The notes beneath the pieces were generated by a model that was given only the letters and a program-made list of their open reading frames with translations, was not told the DNA's origin and searched no databases. A DNA stretch of 64,000 bases from Sabulicella rubraurantiaca (GTDB lineage Bacteria > Pseudomonadota > Alphaproteobacteria > Acetobacterales > Acetobacteraceae), in the NCBI RefSeq assembly GCF_017355885.1, contig NZ_JAFEUU010000001.1, forward strand, positions 744,001 through 808,000, written 5' to 3'. The translations under genes and the position numbers were made by a program. Shown piece after piece: positions 36,929 through 46,944 of the stretch (position 1 is the first letter of the stretch; each line of letters starts with the position of its first letter).

Positions 36929-39124
36929 ATGGTCCCCACTCGTGGTCCCCAGGATGGTCCCCATCCGCCCTGCATTCCCCCTCCACCAGTTACCCGGCGA
37001 GCAGGGCGGGCGCCCGCCCACCTCCTCCTCCGCCCCGGGGGCTACACGTGGCGCCGGCGCCTTCCAGCCCCGCGCGACGCGCCCCACGGTGGCATGGCGA
37101 AACGGCATGAGATCCGGCTATCTCTGAGGACGGGGAGCCTCGCCCAGGCGCGCGGCCTTGCCCTGCAACTCGACGCCCGGTTTGAAGCCATGTCACGCGC
37201 CCGCCTCGACCCAGCCAAGCTCAGCGCCACCTTGGCGGAGTTCCGCGACCACCTTCTGCAGCGCTTCCTCGTCGAGCGGGCGCAGCAGGGCCGGGGGCGC
37301 CCTGCCCTCCGGTCTGTCCAGGGCCCAAGCCTTCCACCCGCGCTGGCTGCCCGGCTGAACTTTGCCCTTGAGGGGCGCGAGCCAGGCTTTACGCTGGACC
37401 CCGGCATCAGCGCTGAGCTCCTGGCGCTTGCCGCGCAGATGCCTGATCCGGAACCGGTCTTCTTGCCTCCTCGGAAGGTCCGTGTGCAGACCGCCTTCGG
37501 CCAGGCGGGCGCCCTGGCCGCAGCCGCAAGGGACCGCGACTCCGGGCCGGTCGGCGAGGCCCTGGACGATTTCCTGTCAGAGAAAGGTATCACGCTCAGC
37601 GAGGACGAACGGCTGCTCGCGGGCGAGGCGGCTCTCCGCGCCGCGGGCGAAGCGTGGCTCGGGGTGGCGGCGCACGAGGAGCAGATCGGCCGGGGCTGGG
37701 CCGCGCCAGGCGCGGCCGGCACGCCGGTCGATCTCGCCGGGTCCGCAAATGGCGCCAGCGGAAGCGGAGCACTCCTGCCGGCACAGCCGGCAGCGCCGCA
37801 CGCTCTGCCCGAGCCCAGATCGGGAGCACGGGAGGCTCACACCACGGCCACGGCAACGGCGGGTGGCGCCTCTAACGACCCCGTCTTCGTGCACGAATTG
37901 GTCGCGCGCTGGGGGGAGTCGCGGACCTCCGCAGCCCCGGACGCCGCCGAGGACGACGAGGTCCGCGTGTCGACCGCAAGCGGCCGGGCCTGCGTCGCGC
38001 GCTTGTTCCTCGAACTCATGGGGCCCGTCGTGGCGAATGAGTTCACCGAGCAGAGCGCCCGCGAGTTCAAGCGGCGGCTGCAGCGCGTCCCGACCATGCA
38101 CGGGAGGGGGAAGGAATTCAGGCACCTTTCGGTCAACGAAGCCATCGCGAAGGCCGATGCGCTGGATGCGTCTCGGTCTCCGGAAGAGAGGACGCCCCGC
38201 CTGTCACGCGCTACGATCAACAGCCACCTCTCGGCGATGACCCCCGCCCTGGATGGCCATGCGCCGAGAAACTTGAAGGGCGAGCTGCCGACTCTCGCAG
38301 TACGGTTCAGCAAGAAGCAGGTCGAGGCGCAGCAGACCTTTGTCCGCAAGCAGTACGACGACCGTGAGCTGCGCGCCTTCTTCTCCGGCTCGATCTACAC
38401 GGGGCACGATGGCAGCGCGAACCGGACCGCTCCCGGCCCTTATGTGACACGTGACCTGATGTACTGGGTCCCGCTTCTCGCGCTGTTCCAAGGGCTGTGC
38501 CTCGAGGAGGCGCTCCAGCTTTGCACGAAGCACGTGCGCACCGTCGACGGCGTCGCACAAATAGAGATCGGTGACGGGATGGTCCTGAAGACGTTCACCC
38601 GGCCTCGCACCCTTCCTGTTCATCCGGCTCTGATCGAACTGGGCTTCGTGGACTGGGTGGATTCGGTGCGCGAAGCCGGAGGCACTCGCCTGTTCCCCGA
38701 GGCGGTTCAGGCCGGCCCTGACAAGCGCTATGGGCACAAGGAGACGCAGCGTTTCACAACTTACCGCCGGGCGGTTGGGATCACGCGCAAAGGCGTGGAC
38801 TTCCATGCTCTGCGCACCACCTTCTCCGCTAGCCTGAAGAACTCCAGGCAGAACCAAGTCGTCATCGGCGACATGATGGGTCACGCCCGGTCGGGCGTGA
38901 CGGCCAAGCATTACGGCGGAGAAACGCCGATGCCTGTCATGGTGGAAGCGCTTGAGGCCCTCACTTTCAAGGCAGTGGACCTCGCCCGCCTCAAGAAGTG
39001 TGCTGAGCAGGCAGAGCAACGCAACGGAGAGGTTGCTGGCCGGCTGGAGTCTCTGACAAGCGATCGCCGACTTGGAAGACGGTCTAATGGCAGAAAACGT
39101 CAGGCTCCCCATCCGAGGGCATGA
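36929..39124 (+). CDS. Large tyrosine recombinase/integrase with DUF6538-like N-terminus
   Basis: 731 residues. The N-terminus has the DUF6538-like stretch LLLRPGGYTWRRRLPAP and EIRLSLRTGSLAQARGLALQL. A long variable middle (150-320) leads to the SAM-like core-binding region and the catalytic domain (about 500-670). Visible active-site residues: Lys554 (VLKTFTRPRTLPVHP), His626 and Arg629 (FHALRTTF), His652 (GHARSG) and Tyr662 (AKHYGG). The first catalytic Arg, expected in the TGLR..E motif, is Cys524 (FQGLCLEEALQL). The ATG at 36929 is used because the DUF6538-like start must be included. Placement beside tRNA-Gln fits an integrase of this island. Confidence 0.85.
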   Translation: MVPTRGPQDGPHPPCIPPPPVTRRAGRAPAHLLLRPGGYTWRRRLPAPRDAPHGGMAKRHEIRLSLRTGSLAQARGLALQLDARFEAMSRARLDPAKLSATLAEFRDHLLQRFLVERAQQGRGRPALRSVQGPSLPPALAARLNFALEGREPGFTLDPGISAELLALAAQMPDPEPVFLPPRKVRVQTAFGQAGALAAAARDRDSGPVGEALDDFLSEKGITLSEDERLLAGEAALRAAGEAWLGVAAHEEQIGRGWAAPGAAGTPVDLAGSANGASGSGALLPAQPAAPHALPEPRSGAREAHTTATATAGGASNDPVFVHELVARWGESRTSAAPDAAEDDEVRVSTASGRACVARLFLELMGPVVANEFTEQSAREFKRRLQRVPTMHGRGKEFRHLSVNEAIAKADALDASRSPEERTPRLSRATINSHLSAMTPALDGHAPRNLKGELPTLAVRFSKKQVEAQQTFVRKQYDDRELRAFFSGSIYTGHDGSANRTAPGPYVTRDLMYWVPLLALFQGLCLEEALQLCTKHVRTVDGVAQIEIGDGMVLKTFTRPRTLPVHPALIELGFVDWVDSVREAGGTRLFPEAVQAGPDKRYGHKETQRFTTYRRAVGITRKGVDFHALRTTFSASLKNSRQNQVVIGDMMGHARSGVTAKHYGGETPMPVMVEALEALTFKAVDLARLKKCAEQAEQRNGEVAGRLESLTSDRRLGRRSNGRKRQAPHPRA

Positions 39125-39320
39125 AAAGGGAGTCGCGGACGGCGGGTGTTGAGAGAAGATCGGACCTGGTTGCCTTGCGAGCCAGGGTTGCAAGACGCCT
39201 CTCGCAACGTGGGGCTCGCTGCAGGTTCAAATCGCGGACAGGGTTCGGCTTATCGCGAATTTGCCTTCGCATGAACTCCTAGACATAGCTGGCAGCCCAA
39301 CCCCACTCCGGCCTAGGCCT

Positions 39321-42300
39321 TTAGTACCAACTGCGGGCCAGCGTCTCAGCCTGCTGAATGACGAGGTCTACTGCGGCCTTTTGCAGATCGGGTGGGTATC
39401 CGTACCGAGCCAGCAGCTTCCGGACCTCAATACGCATCTTCGCCCGAACGCTCTCCTTTCGCGTCCAGTCAAGCTTGGCCGATCCGCGGATCGTGCGCGT
39501 GAGCATCTGGGCCAACACGCGAAGCTGCTCGTGCTCCATGAGCGCTTTGGCCGATCCATTCTCGGCAAGGGCGTCGTAAAATGCGAGCTCTTCCGCATTA
39601 AGTCCGAACTCCGCTCCTCTAGCGTTCGCCGCTCTGATGTCTTTGGCGAGAGCGACCAGCTCCTCGATTACCTGCACACTGTCCACAGCGCGGTTGTGGT
39701 AGCGCCGAAGTGTCTCGCCGAGGCGATCGCTCAATTTGCGTGCTTGCACGAGGTTGGTCGACGCCCGCACCTTGATCTCGCCTGCGAGGAGTCGCCGAAG
39801 CGTTTCGACCGCAAGGTTCCTCTCCTTGGCTCGCCCCACTTCATTAAGAAACTCCTCGGACAGGACCGAAAGATCCGGTCGGTCAAGGCCCGCCGCACCG
39901 AACACATCGAGGATGCCATCTGCCATGACCGCGCGAGAGATTAGTTGGCGGATGTCCCTCTCCACAGCCGCCCGGCCGCGGCCGCTGCCCGTCGTGTACT
40001 TCACCAAGTTCGCCCTTAGCGCCGCAACGAAGGCGATCTCGTCGCGCCGGGTGGCCACTCGTTCGTCACCAGCACTGAGGGCGAAGGCGGTCTCTAGTTC
40101 TGTCGCACTCGTGATAAACGAATCTCTGTGACCATTCTTCAGCAGGTGCTCAAGGCATTGCTTGAGGATAGTGAGGCGCGTCATCGGGTCGGCGCCGAAG
40201 AAGCTTCGCCACAGCGCGCCTTCCAACAGCGATAGCGCACTCTCCAGTCGCGTCAGGGTCTGACGGACCGCTTCATCCGTATCCAACTTCACCTGCGCAC
40301 GGTCGCGCGCACTGTACTCCGCCAGCGCAGCCCGCAGCTCGGCCCCGATGCCGAGGTAATCCACAATCAGGCCGCCCGGCTTGTCGCCCCAAACGCGATT
40401 CACTCGCGCGATGGCCTGCATCAGCCCGTGCCCTCGCATGGGCTTGTCAATGTAGAGGGTGTGGAGCGACGGAGCGTCAAAGCCAGTTAGCCACATATCC
40501 CTGACAATGACGAGGTCGAACCCCGAGCCCGGGCGCTTGAAGTTCTCCGCGAGATACTCGAGCCGCCTTTTGCTGCGAAGATGCGGCTGGAGTGGCTCGG
40601 GGTCTGCGCTACCGTTGCCGGTGATCACCACCTTCATCATCCCAGAGTTGTCGTCTGCGGGATCGACGGCCACCCAGTCCGGCCGAAGCGCAGCGATCCG
40701 GTCGTACAGCTCCACCGCGACGCGCCGGCTAATAGTGACGATCATCCCCTTACCGCCGGCCAGCGCCTCACGGCGTCGCTCGAAATGCTCAACGATATCT
40801 GCTGCGATCGCCGTCAATCGTTCCGGTGCACCGACCACCTCCTCGAATCGGGCGAGTTTGCCTTTGCTGCGCTCGACGGCGGCGTCGTCGCCTTCCGTCA
40901 ACTCTTCAGCTAGCGCGTCGAGCTCAGCGCGGTCGTCGTCCGACAGATTGAGCCGGAGCCGTGCCAAGCGAGCCGTGTAATGGATTGGGACCGTTGCACG
41001 GTCGGCGACAGACTGTGCCATGTCGTAGGTGTCCACGACGTCGCCGAACACCGCCTCTGTATTACGGTCCCGCAGCGCGATAGGCGTGCCGGTGAAGCCG
41101 ACGTAAGTGGCGTTTGGCAGTGCCTGTCGTAGCAGCTCGGCGAAGCCGACCCGCTCGCGCACCTCGCCTTTACCCGCGACGAAGCGCTTCCGGAACCCGT
41201 AATGTGTGCGGTGCGCCTCGTCGGCGATGACAATGACGTTCTCCCGCTGGGTCAGCATCGGGTGCGCGCCATCCTCGTCACGGAACTTCTGAATGGAAGT
41301 GAAAACCAAACCTCCGATGTCCACGTTAAGGAGGGCCCGCATCTCAGCGGCGGTCTCTGCTTGCCGCGGGGTACCTCGCAAGGCCGACATGTGGGCCGTG
41401 AACGTGCCGAACAGCTGGTCGTCGAGATCGTTCCGGTCGGTGAGTAGCACGATGGTCGGGTTACGCAGCGCCTTTGCGAGCTGGAGCTGGCGCACGAAGA
41501 ACAGCATCGTGAGCGACTTGCCAGATCCCTGAGTGTGCCACACTACGCCACCCTTTCGCCCGCCGCCCGTCGCGGCACTCACGGTCGAGGTGAGCGCCCT
41601 CCTCACCGCGTGGAACTGATGATACCCAGCGAGCTTTTTGGAGCGGACGACGCCGTCCTCCACCTCGAAGGCGACGTAGTCCACGACAAGGTCGAGGAAT
41701 CGATCCGGATCAAACACGCCGCGGATCAATACCTCCAGTTCCGGTCTTCCCTCGTCGTCCAGCGCCGCGCCATCGATGGTGCGCCACGGTGCGAAGCGGT
41801 CGAGGCCCGCAGTGAGCGAGCCGATACGCGCCTGAATGCCGTCGCTGATGATGAGTACTTGGTTGGTGCGCAGCAGTTCCGGCGCTTTCGCCATGTAGTT
41901 TCGTAACTGCGTGTACGCACGCTCTAATGTCGCAGCGGCATCGACGGGGCTCTTCAGCTCCAGCACGGCCAGCGGGAGCCCATTAACGAAGGCGACAATA
42001 TCGGCGCGTACGGAGCCACGGTCGCCTTGAACGATGAACTGATTCGCTGCAAGCAAGCGGTTCGCAGAAGGGTTGGCGCGGTCTAGCAGCCGTAGAGCGA
42101 TGGTTCGAGCCTCGCCACCCTGGTGCACCTCAACAGGCACGCCGGACGCGAGAAAAGGGTGGAAGACGCGATTGTTCTCTAAGAGGTCTTGGCTTGGCGT
42201 GGCCAGCATGGTGCGGACTGCCGCATCGACCATCGCCGGCGTGGCGTCCGGATTTAGCGTTGCAAGCGCGCTGCGCAGCTCTGGCTCAAGTATGGCTTGG

Positions 42301-42461
42301 CGGTAGTCACCACGTGCACCCATAGCGCCATCGGGTGACAGCTGATCTCCGGTCACCGTGCGCCAACCAGCCAACTCGAACCAAGAGAGGGCAGCCAGCT
42401 CAACGGCCGCCTCCCGCAGCGAGTCCTGACTCGTGCGCGTGGCCTGAGGCGCGTCACTCAC
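39321..42461 (-). CDS. hsdR: Type I restriction endonuclease subunit R
   Basis: 1046 residues. The N-terminal nuclease core has the PD-(D/E)xK pattern (ADIVAFVNGLPLAVLELKS). The SF2 translocase has Walker A HTQGSGKSLTM (about 300-310), DEAH in VIADEAHRTHYG, FTGTP, and a helicase C-domain with MRGHGLMQAIARVNR. It translocates unmodified DNA and cleaves at a distance together with HsdM and HsdS. Its ATG overlaps the stop of the Abi-like gene (ATGA). Base composition is more AT-rich than the flanking chromosome. The 196 nt between the integrase and this stop hold no gene. Confidence 0.95.
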   Translation of the reverse strand: MSDAPQATRTSQDSLREAAVELAALSWFELAGWRTVTGDQLSPDGAMGARGDYRQAILEPELRSALATLNPDATPAMVDAAVRTMLATPSQDLLENNRVFHPFLASGVPVEVHQGGEARTIALRLLDRANPSANRLLAANQFIVQGDRGSVRADIVAFVNGLPLAVLELKSPVDAAATLERAYTQLRNYMAKAPELLRTNQVLIISDGIQARIGSLTAGLDRFAPWRTIDGAALDDEGRPELEVLIRGVFDPDRFLDLVVDYVAFEVEDGVVRSKKLAGYHQFHAVRRALTSTVSAATGGGRKGGVVWHTQGSGKSLTMLFFVRQLQLAKALRNPTIVLLTDRNDLDDQLFGTFTAHMSALRGTPRQAETAAEMRALLNVDIGGLVFTSIQKFRDEDGAHPMLTQRENVIVIADEAHRTHYGFRKRFVAGKGEVRERVGFAELLRQALPNATYVGFTGTPIALRDRNTEAVFGDVVDTYDMAQSVADRATVPIHYTARLARLRLNLSDDDRAELDALAEELTEGDDAAVERSKGKLARFEEVVGAPERLTAIAADIVEHFERRREALAGGKGMIVTISRRVAVELYDRIAALRPDWVAVDPADDNSGMMKVVITGNGSADPEPLQPHLRSKRRLEYLAENFKRPGSGFDLVIVRDMWLTGFDAPSLHTLYIDKPMRGHGLMQAIARVNRVWGDKPGGLIVDYLGIGAELRAALAEYSARDRAQVKLDTDEAVRQTLTRLESALSLLEGALWRSFFGADPMTRLTILKQCLEHLLKNGHRDSFITSATELETAFALSAGDERVATRRDEIAFVAALRANLVKYTTGSGRGRAAVERDIRQLISRAVMADGILDVFGAAGLDRPDLSVLSEEFLNEVGRAKERNLAVETLRRLLAGEIKVRASTNLVQARKLSDRLGETLRRYHNRAVDSVQVIEELVALAKDIRAANARGAEFGLNAEELAFYDALAENGSAKALMEHEQLRVLAQMLTRTIRGSAKLDWTRKESVRAKMRIEVRKLLARYGYPPDLQKAAVDLVIQQAETLARSWY

Positions 42462-43150
42462 GCCGCAACACCTGCTTCAGTCGTCGCGGTAGCCTGCTCT
42501 GCCTCCCATTCCTGCCGCGCAGCATCGTACTGTGTGCGGTCTAATAGATAGAGGACCTTGCTCGGTAGGAAGATAGCTCCAGCAATCTCGACCTCTTCAT
42601 ATTCGTCGTCGAGCGCCGCGTTAAAGGAAGCGAAGTCCTCATACCTGTCAGCCTCGGGCGAAACGGCCTGCGTGGGGGCGCGACGCCATGCGACTTCGAA
42701 GAGAAAGCTGACAAGAGTGTCGCAAAGCCCTCCTAGCATAAGCGCGTGCTGCCGCTCCAGTGTACCCCAATCGAGCGAACCGCCATGTCGCATGTTAGGG
42801 ATGTTACTGAGTTTGGCGAGTGCAACGGCAGTGTCGTCAATACCTTGGGCGAGTGCTGCCAACTGCTTTCCAATCTCCTCCGCCTGCGGATGGCCTTCGA
42901 TTGAAAAGTCGAGCGCGGCGATCACCCCGCGCATGCGATCCGGAAAGCCAGACTTCTTTGCGAAGGATACACCGAGAAGGGGTGCGACGGTCTCGTGTGC
43001 CGCTTCGAAGAGCGTCCGCACGTTTTGAAGGCAGAAGGCGGGCTGGCTCTCAATGCTAATTTCTAGCGCCTCAATATGTCGTAGCAGCGGTGCGGCGCGG
43101 TCGGGGTGTGCCTCGATCAACGTGCGGAGGAGCTGGAGAGTGTAAGGCAT
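42458..43150 (-). CDS. Abortive-infection-like protein inside the hsd operon
   Basis: 230 residues, no signal or membrane segment. The middle resembles the Abi C-terminal (Abi_C) fold seen in predicted phage-defence proteins: QNVRTLFEAAHETVAPLLG, then NIPNMRHGGSLDWGTLERQHALMLGGLCDTLVSFLFE, where an R-x-GGS/HG element is followed by a helix. It lies 2 nt from the end of hsdS and overlaps hsdR by 4 nt, so it is co-translated with the restriction system. A defence back-up or control role is inference; the family match is from memory of the motif, not a search. Confidence 0.6.
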   Translation of the reverse strand: MPYTLQLLRTLIEAHPDRAAPLLRHIEALEISIESQPAFCLQNVRTLFEAAHETVAPLLGVSFAKKSGFPDRMRGVIAALDFSIEGHPQAEEIGKQLAALAQGIDDTAVALAKLSNIPNMRHGGSLDWGTLERQHALMLGGLCDTLVSFLFEVAWRRAPTQAVSPEADRYEDFASFNAALDDEYEEVEIAGAIFLPSKVLYLLDRTQYDAARQEWEAEQATATTEAGVAA

Positions 43151-43152
43151 GA

Positions 43153-44403
43153 TCAGGCGGCCGCGACTGTGCGTTCAGCGTCGGCGATGCTGAGCGCGCC
43201 TGAAATGAGTTTAGGAAGCAGAGCATCTCGGAGGTCGGCTAGGGTGGCGCTCTCGCGTCCCAGCAACAAACGACGTGCAAGCACTGGCTCGGCAACCGCA
43301 GCAAAGGCAGCAAGTATAGACGCAGGCGGTATTGGCCATTCGGTCCTGAGAAGAGAAGCCGGTTGAACGCGCTGATGGCTCTTCGATGTGCCCGTTACCA
43401 TCCCCATCGCCTTTTTGCGGAACGGATCGGAGGCAAGCAGACCTTCCAAAAAGGAGAGCGGGACCGCCGCATTAGAAGGCCGGAGCGCCAAAAACTCCGT
43501 TGACCCCATCATCGGGCGGACGGCTTGGTCCTGAACCACCCAAACACGCGGTGTTTCGGGGTTCAGCTTTGAAAACAATACAAGGGGAGCGCTTAGGCTC
43601 AACTTAAGGCTCTTGATACAGTTGGAAGGCTCAATCGATGGGCGCTGGCCGGCATCAAATGCAGGTAAGCTGAAATGCTCGACAAGCGTCTCCCCCAATA
43701 TCGCTGGGTCGACGGTAGCTCGGTCTTGAACGACGATCTGGCTGAGCTGCTGCAGTTCCCAACCCTCTGGTAAACCGTCTTGCCCGAATCGCTCGGGGAA
43801 GAGCGCGGCGAGAACAACAGAAAGACCAGTAGAGCAGCCTTTAGCTTTAGCGCAGACGGGGTCGAAGTCCACAAACCAGCTCTTGAAGAGCGTTCCAGCC
43901 AACACCCTCAGCGTCTCCGCCATACGACGATTGAACTCTATCTTGTCATCAAGCGCCCTAAGAAGCTCCACGATCGCGTACCGCGTTTTTGGTTCGGGAA
44001 AGGGCACCAAAACGCGATTCAAGGATGCTTGAGTCAATTTATCCTGAACCGACCCAGAAATGAAAGGCCTTATGGGAACTTGCCCCAGGGCATAATACAG
44101 GAAGATTGTATCGCGCTTATCCGCAGCCCGAAGGACATGAGTATGGTTATTTGCCCAAAATTTCCCTCCGACAAGCTGCCGAAATACTGTACCATCGTCC
44201 CTCTCTACAGATCCGTCCTCAGCCACCAACAGGAATGTGCCATCGAATAATTCCGTTTCAATGTAATCCAATATGCCGGTCGGACCATAATAGGGAATGT
44301 TTCCGGGCCTCTTCTCGCGCTCTGACCGAGATAGCGGAACACGCCGCGCATCGAAGTTTTCCACCAGCGAACCAAGTGGCTTGAGCATGGCCTCACCATC
44401 CAT
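43153..44403 (-). CDS. hsdS: Type I restriction specificity subunit S
   Basis: 416 residues with two target-recognition domains and conserved helical spacers. The first spacer is marked by the [19 protein letters not shown] end and [38 protein letters not shown]; the second repeats near the C-terminus. It sets the sequence recognised by the methylase and nuclease. It overlaps hsdM by 11 nt. The second recognition domain is the part that cannot be matched to anything known. Confidence 0.93.
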   Translation of the reverse strand: MDGEAMLKPLGSLVENFDARRVPLSRSEREKRPGNIPYYGPTGILDYIETELFDGTFLLVAEDGSVERDDGTVFRQLVGGKFWANNHTHVLRAADKRDTIFLYYALGQVPIRPFISGSVQDKLTQASLNRVLVPFPEPKTRYAIVELLRALDDKIEFNRRMAETLRVLAGTLFKSWFVDFDPVCAKAKGCSTGLSVVLAALFPERFGQDGLPEGWELQQLSQIVVQDRATVDPAILGETLVEHFSLPAFDAGQRPSIEPSNCIKSLKLSLSAPLVLFSKLNPETPRVWVVQDQAVRPMMGSTEFLALRPSNAAVPLSFLEGLLASDPFRKKAMGMVTGTSKSHQRVQPASLLRTEWPIPPASILAAFAAVAEPVLARRLLLGRESATLADLRDALLPKLISGALSIADAERTVAAA

Positions 44404-45991
44404 AGCCGACTCCCGCTAGCTCTCGCCTGATGCGCTCCTCCAGCTGGGCCCCTTCGGTCAGTTGCTCCCGCAGTTCTGACGTCAGCCGTCCTATCCGCTG
44501 CTCGAATGGTTCACCCTCGGCTTCAGCTTCGGCCGCACCGACGTACCGTCCGGGCGTCAGCACAAAGTGCTGTGCTGCAATCCCGGCTGTCGTGACCGAT
44601 TTTGCAAAGCCTGGTACGTCCGTGTAATGGCCGCCCATTTCTCGCCAGGCGTGGTACGTGCCAGCAATTCGCGCAACATCCTTGTCGGTCAGAACCTTCA
44701 GTGTGCGGCTCTCCATCGTCCCAAGTCCGCGGGCGTCGATAAAGAGGGTCTCGTGCTGTCGATCGCGCAGTTTTTTATCGCGAACCAGTCCGTTAGACTT
44801 GTCGCGCGTGAGGAACCAAAGACAGACGGGAATTTGCGTTGTGAAGAATAGCTGCCCGGGCAGACTGACGATACAGTCTACTAAATCTGCTTCAACGATT
44901 GCGCGACGGATCTCACCTTCGCCAGACTGCTGGCTAGACAGCGCGCCGTTGGCCAATACGAAGCCGGCATAGCCGTGCGGCGCTAGGTGGTGGATGAAGT
45001 GCTGCACCCATGCGAAGTTGGCGTTTCCGACAGGTGGGACACCGTACTGCCAGCGGTCGCCAGAGCGCAGCCGCTCGCCTCCCCAGTCGCTATCGTTAAA
45101 TGGCGGATTGGCAAGCACGAAGTCTGCCTTCAGGCCGGGGTGTAAATCCTCGTGAAATGTGTCGGCCCACTTCGGCCCGAGGTTCGCCTCAATGCCACGG
45201 ATGGCGAGGTTCATCTTCGCGAGGCGCCAAGTGGTCGGGTTGGACTCCTGACCGAAAACCGAGACATCGTCACGACCCCCGCCATGCGCCGCGACGAACT
45301 GCTCCGACTGCACGAACATCCCCCCCGAACCGCAACAGGGGTCGTACACGCGGCCCTTGAAGGGCTGCAGCATCTCGACTAGTAGCCGCACAACGGAGCC
45401 TGCGGTGTAGAACTGCCCACCACGCTTGCCCTCTGCGATCGCGAACTGGCCAAGGAAGTATTCGTAGACTCGCCCAAGCACGTCTTGGCCATGATGAGCG
45501 TCGCGGAAGGTAAGATCGGTGAATAGCTTGATCACCTCGCCGAGCTTCGTCTGATCGAGCTCAGGCCTTGCGTAGTTCTTTGTCAGAACGCCCCTGAGAC
45601 TTGGATTCTCAGTTTCCAAGGCGAGCATAGCGCCATCGATCAGCGCACCGATTGTTGGTTCGGCGCTGGTAGCATTAGCCTTGAGGAAGTCCCAGCGCGC
45701 CTTCTCCGGGACCCAAAAAACGTTTTCGGCGGTGTAGGCATCGCGCTCCTCCGCCAACTCCTGCCTCAGGTCGTCCGGCGAGTCAGGATCAGTAAGAATC
45801 TCGGCGCGCCGCTCCTCGAAGCGGTCTGATATGTATTTGAGGAAGATAAGGCCGAGCGCGACGTGTTTGTACTCGGCGGCATCCATATTGCCCCGAAGCT
45901 TGTCCGCTGCCGCCCACAAGGTGGCCTCAAAATTTGAGCTCCTCGTTGTTGACCCCCTACCATCCGCTTTCGGCTTACGCCCCCTCGCCAC
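44393..45991 (-). CDS. hsdM: Type I restriction N6-adenine methyltransferase subunit M
   Basis: 532 residues. The N-terminal helical domain is [32 protein letters not shown]. The SAM motif region is [20 protein letters not shown], and the catalytic NPPF sits in [18 protein letters not shown]. It methylates adenine at the HsdS target. It is the first gene of hsdM-hsdS-abi-hsdR. The start is GTG with a GGGAG site 7 nt upstream. The promoter must lie in the noncoding stretch after 45991. Confidence 0.95.
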   Translation of the reverse strand: MARGRKPKADGRGSTTRSSNFEATLWAAADKLRGNMDAAEYKHVALGLIFLKYISDRFEERRAEILTDPDSPDDLRQELAEERDAYTAENVFWVPEKARWDFLKANATSAEPTIGALIDGAMLALETENPSLRGVLTKNYARPELDQTKLGEVIKLFTDLTFRDAHHGQDVLGRVYEYFLGQFAIAEGKRGGQFYTAGSVVRLLVEMLQPFKGRVYDPCCGSGGMFVQSEQFVAAHGGGRDDVSVFGQESNPTTWRLAKMNLAIRGIEANLGPKWADTFHEDLHPGLKADFVLANPPFNDSDWGGERLRSGDRWQYGVPPVGNANFAWVQHFIHHLAPHGYAGFVLANGALSSQQSGEGEIRRAIVEADLVDCIVSLPGQLFFTTQIPVCLWFLTRDKSNGLVRDKKLRDRQHETLFIDARGLGTMESRTLKVLTDKDVARIAGTYHAWREMGGHYTDVPGFAKSVTTAGIAAQHFVLTPGRYVGAAEAEAEGEPFEQRIGRLTSELREQLTEGAQLEERIRRELAGVGYGW

Positions 45992-46944
45992 GCGCTATCT
46001 CCCGCCTTGCTTGTTCAAACGTCGCGCCACCGCGCGGTGCTATCTGCCGTGTCTCAAAAACTGTTCGGCCGCTTTGAGCAACGGCGCATCAAAGTGCACA
46101 GAATGAGGCCGCTTCGCAACGTTGCGGCCCATGATCTCGACTTCCGGACCATTCTTACTGTCGAGCAAAACCCAGGCCAGTGTCGGTCCTTGCACGGACC
46201 ACAGGTCACACTCGCGAAAAGGCCGGCGCAGCTTTCTACATTTCTCGCCGCATGACAGGCGGCGGCGTCTTCTGGCGTGATCGGAGCGTCCGCGCCTTCC
46301 GGGGCGGGGACGCCCGGCGTGGTCGGTGTGATACGGCAGCGCGTCGGTGCAGCCCGGTGCTGTGGGGCTGGTGGCATGAACCGGAAGGGCACCGCTGACG
46401 CTTGATGCCCATGGCCACCCGGGGGTGAGACGTCGCCCTCGAGAAGACGCAAGCGTGCTGGACGTCCTCCTCCTTGGGGCGTCCGGGCCCGGGCGAGGGG
46501 CCGGCTCCGCCGGAACATCTTGCAGGGCGGGCGGGCCACCCGGCGCTTTGCGCGGGGCTGGTCCCGCTTTGCCCATGCTCCAGGCCTCACCACCGGATCA
46601 TCGACGGGGAATGAGAGAAGACCTTGGCTCTCAGCTCCCCCCGAAATCGCAGAAGCGATCCCTGAACCAAACACAAACCCCACGCCCCAACCGGCCGGCC
46701 GGGCGGCAGCAGCCACCTCAAGATTCGAGACTCCCTGGAAGGCATCGCGCTGCCCCGTCCCGAGCTCTTCGCTCTCAGCCAGCCCGCAGATCTCCTCTCC
46801 GATCCGGGAGACTACCAACCGGCCCGGAATCGCCCGCCGAGATCTCGACCAGGTCCACTCCGCTCTGCTCAAACACTCGGACCAGCCCCGATTCGCCGGA
46901 CGCTGCATGACGCCCCCACCATGCATCGGCAAAGAGATCCATCC
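45992..46944. other. Gene-poor stretch upstream of hsdM
   Basis: About 950 bp with no gene I can support. Its hsdM-proximal end must carry the hsd promoter. On the minus strand a frame ending at 46040 finishes with a protein-like tail (WVLLDSKNGPEVEIMGRNVA..), but what precedes it is Pro/Arg-rich noise; it may be the broken end of an older gene. Confidence 0.4.
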
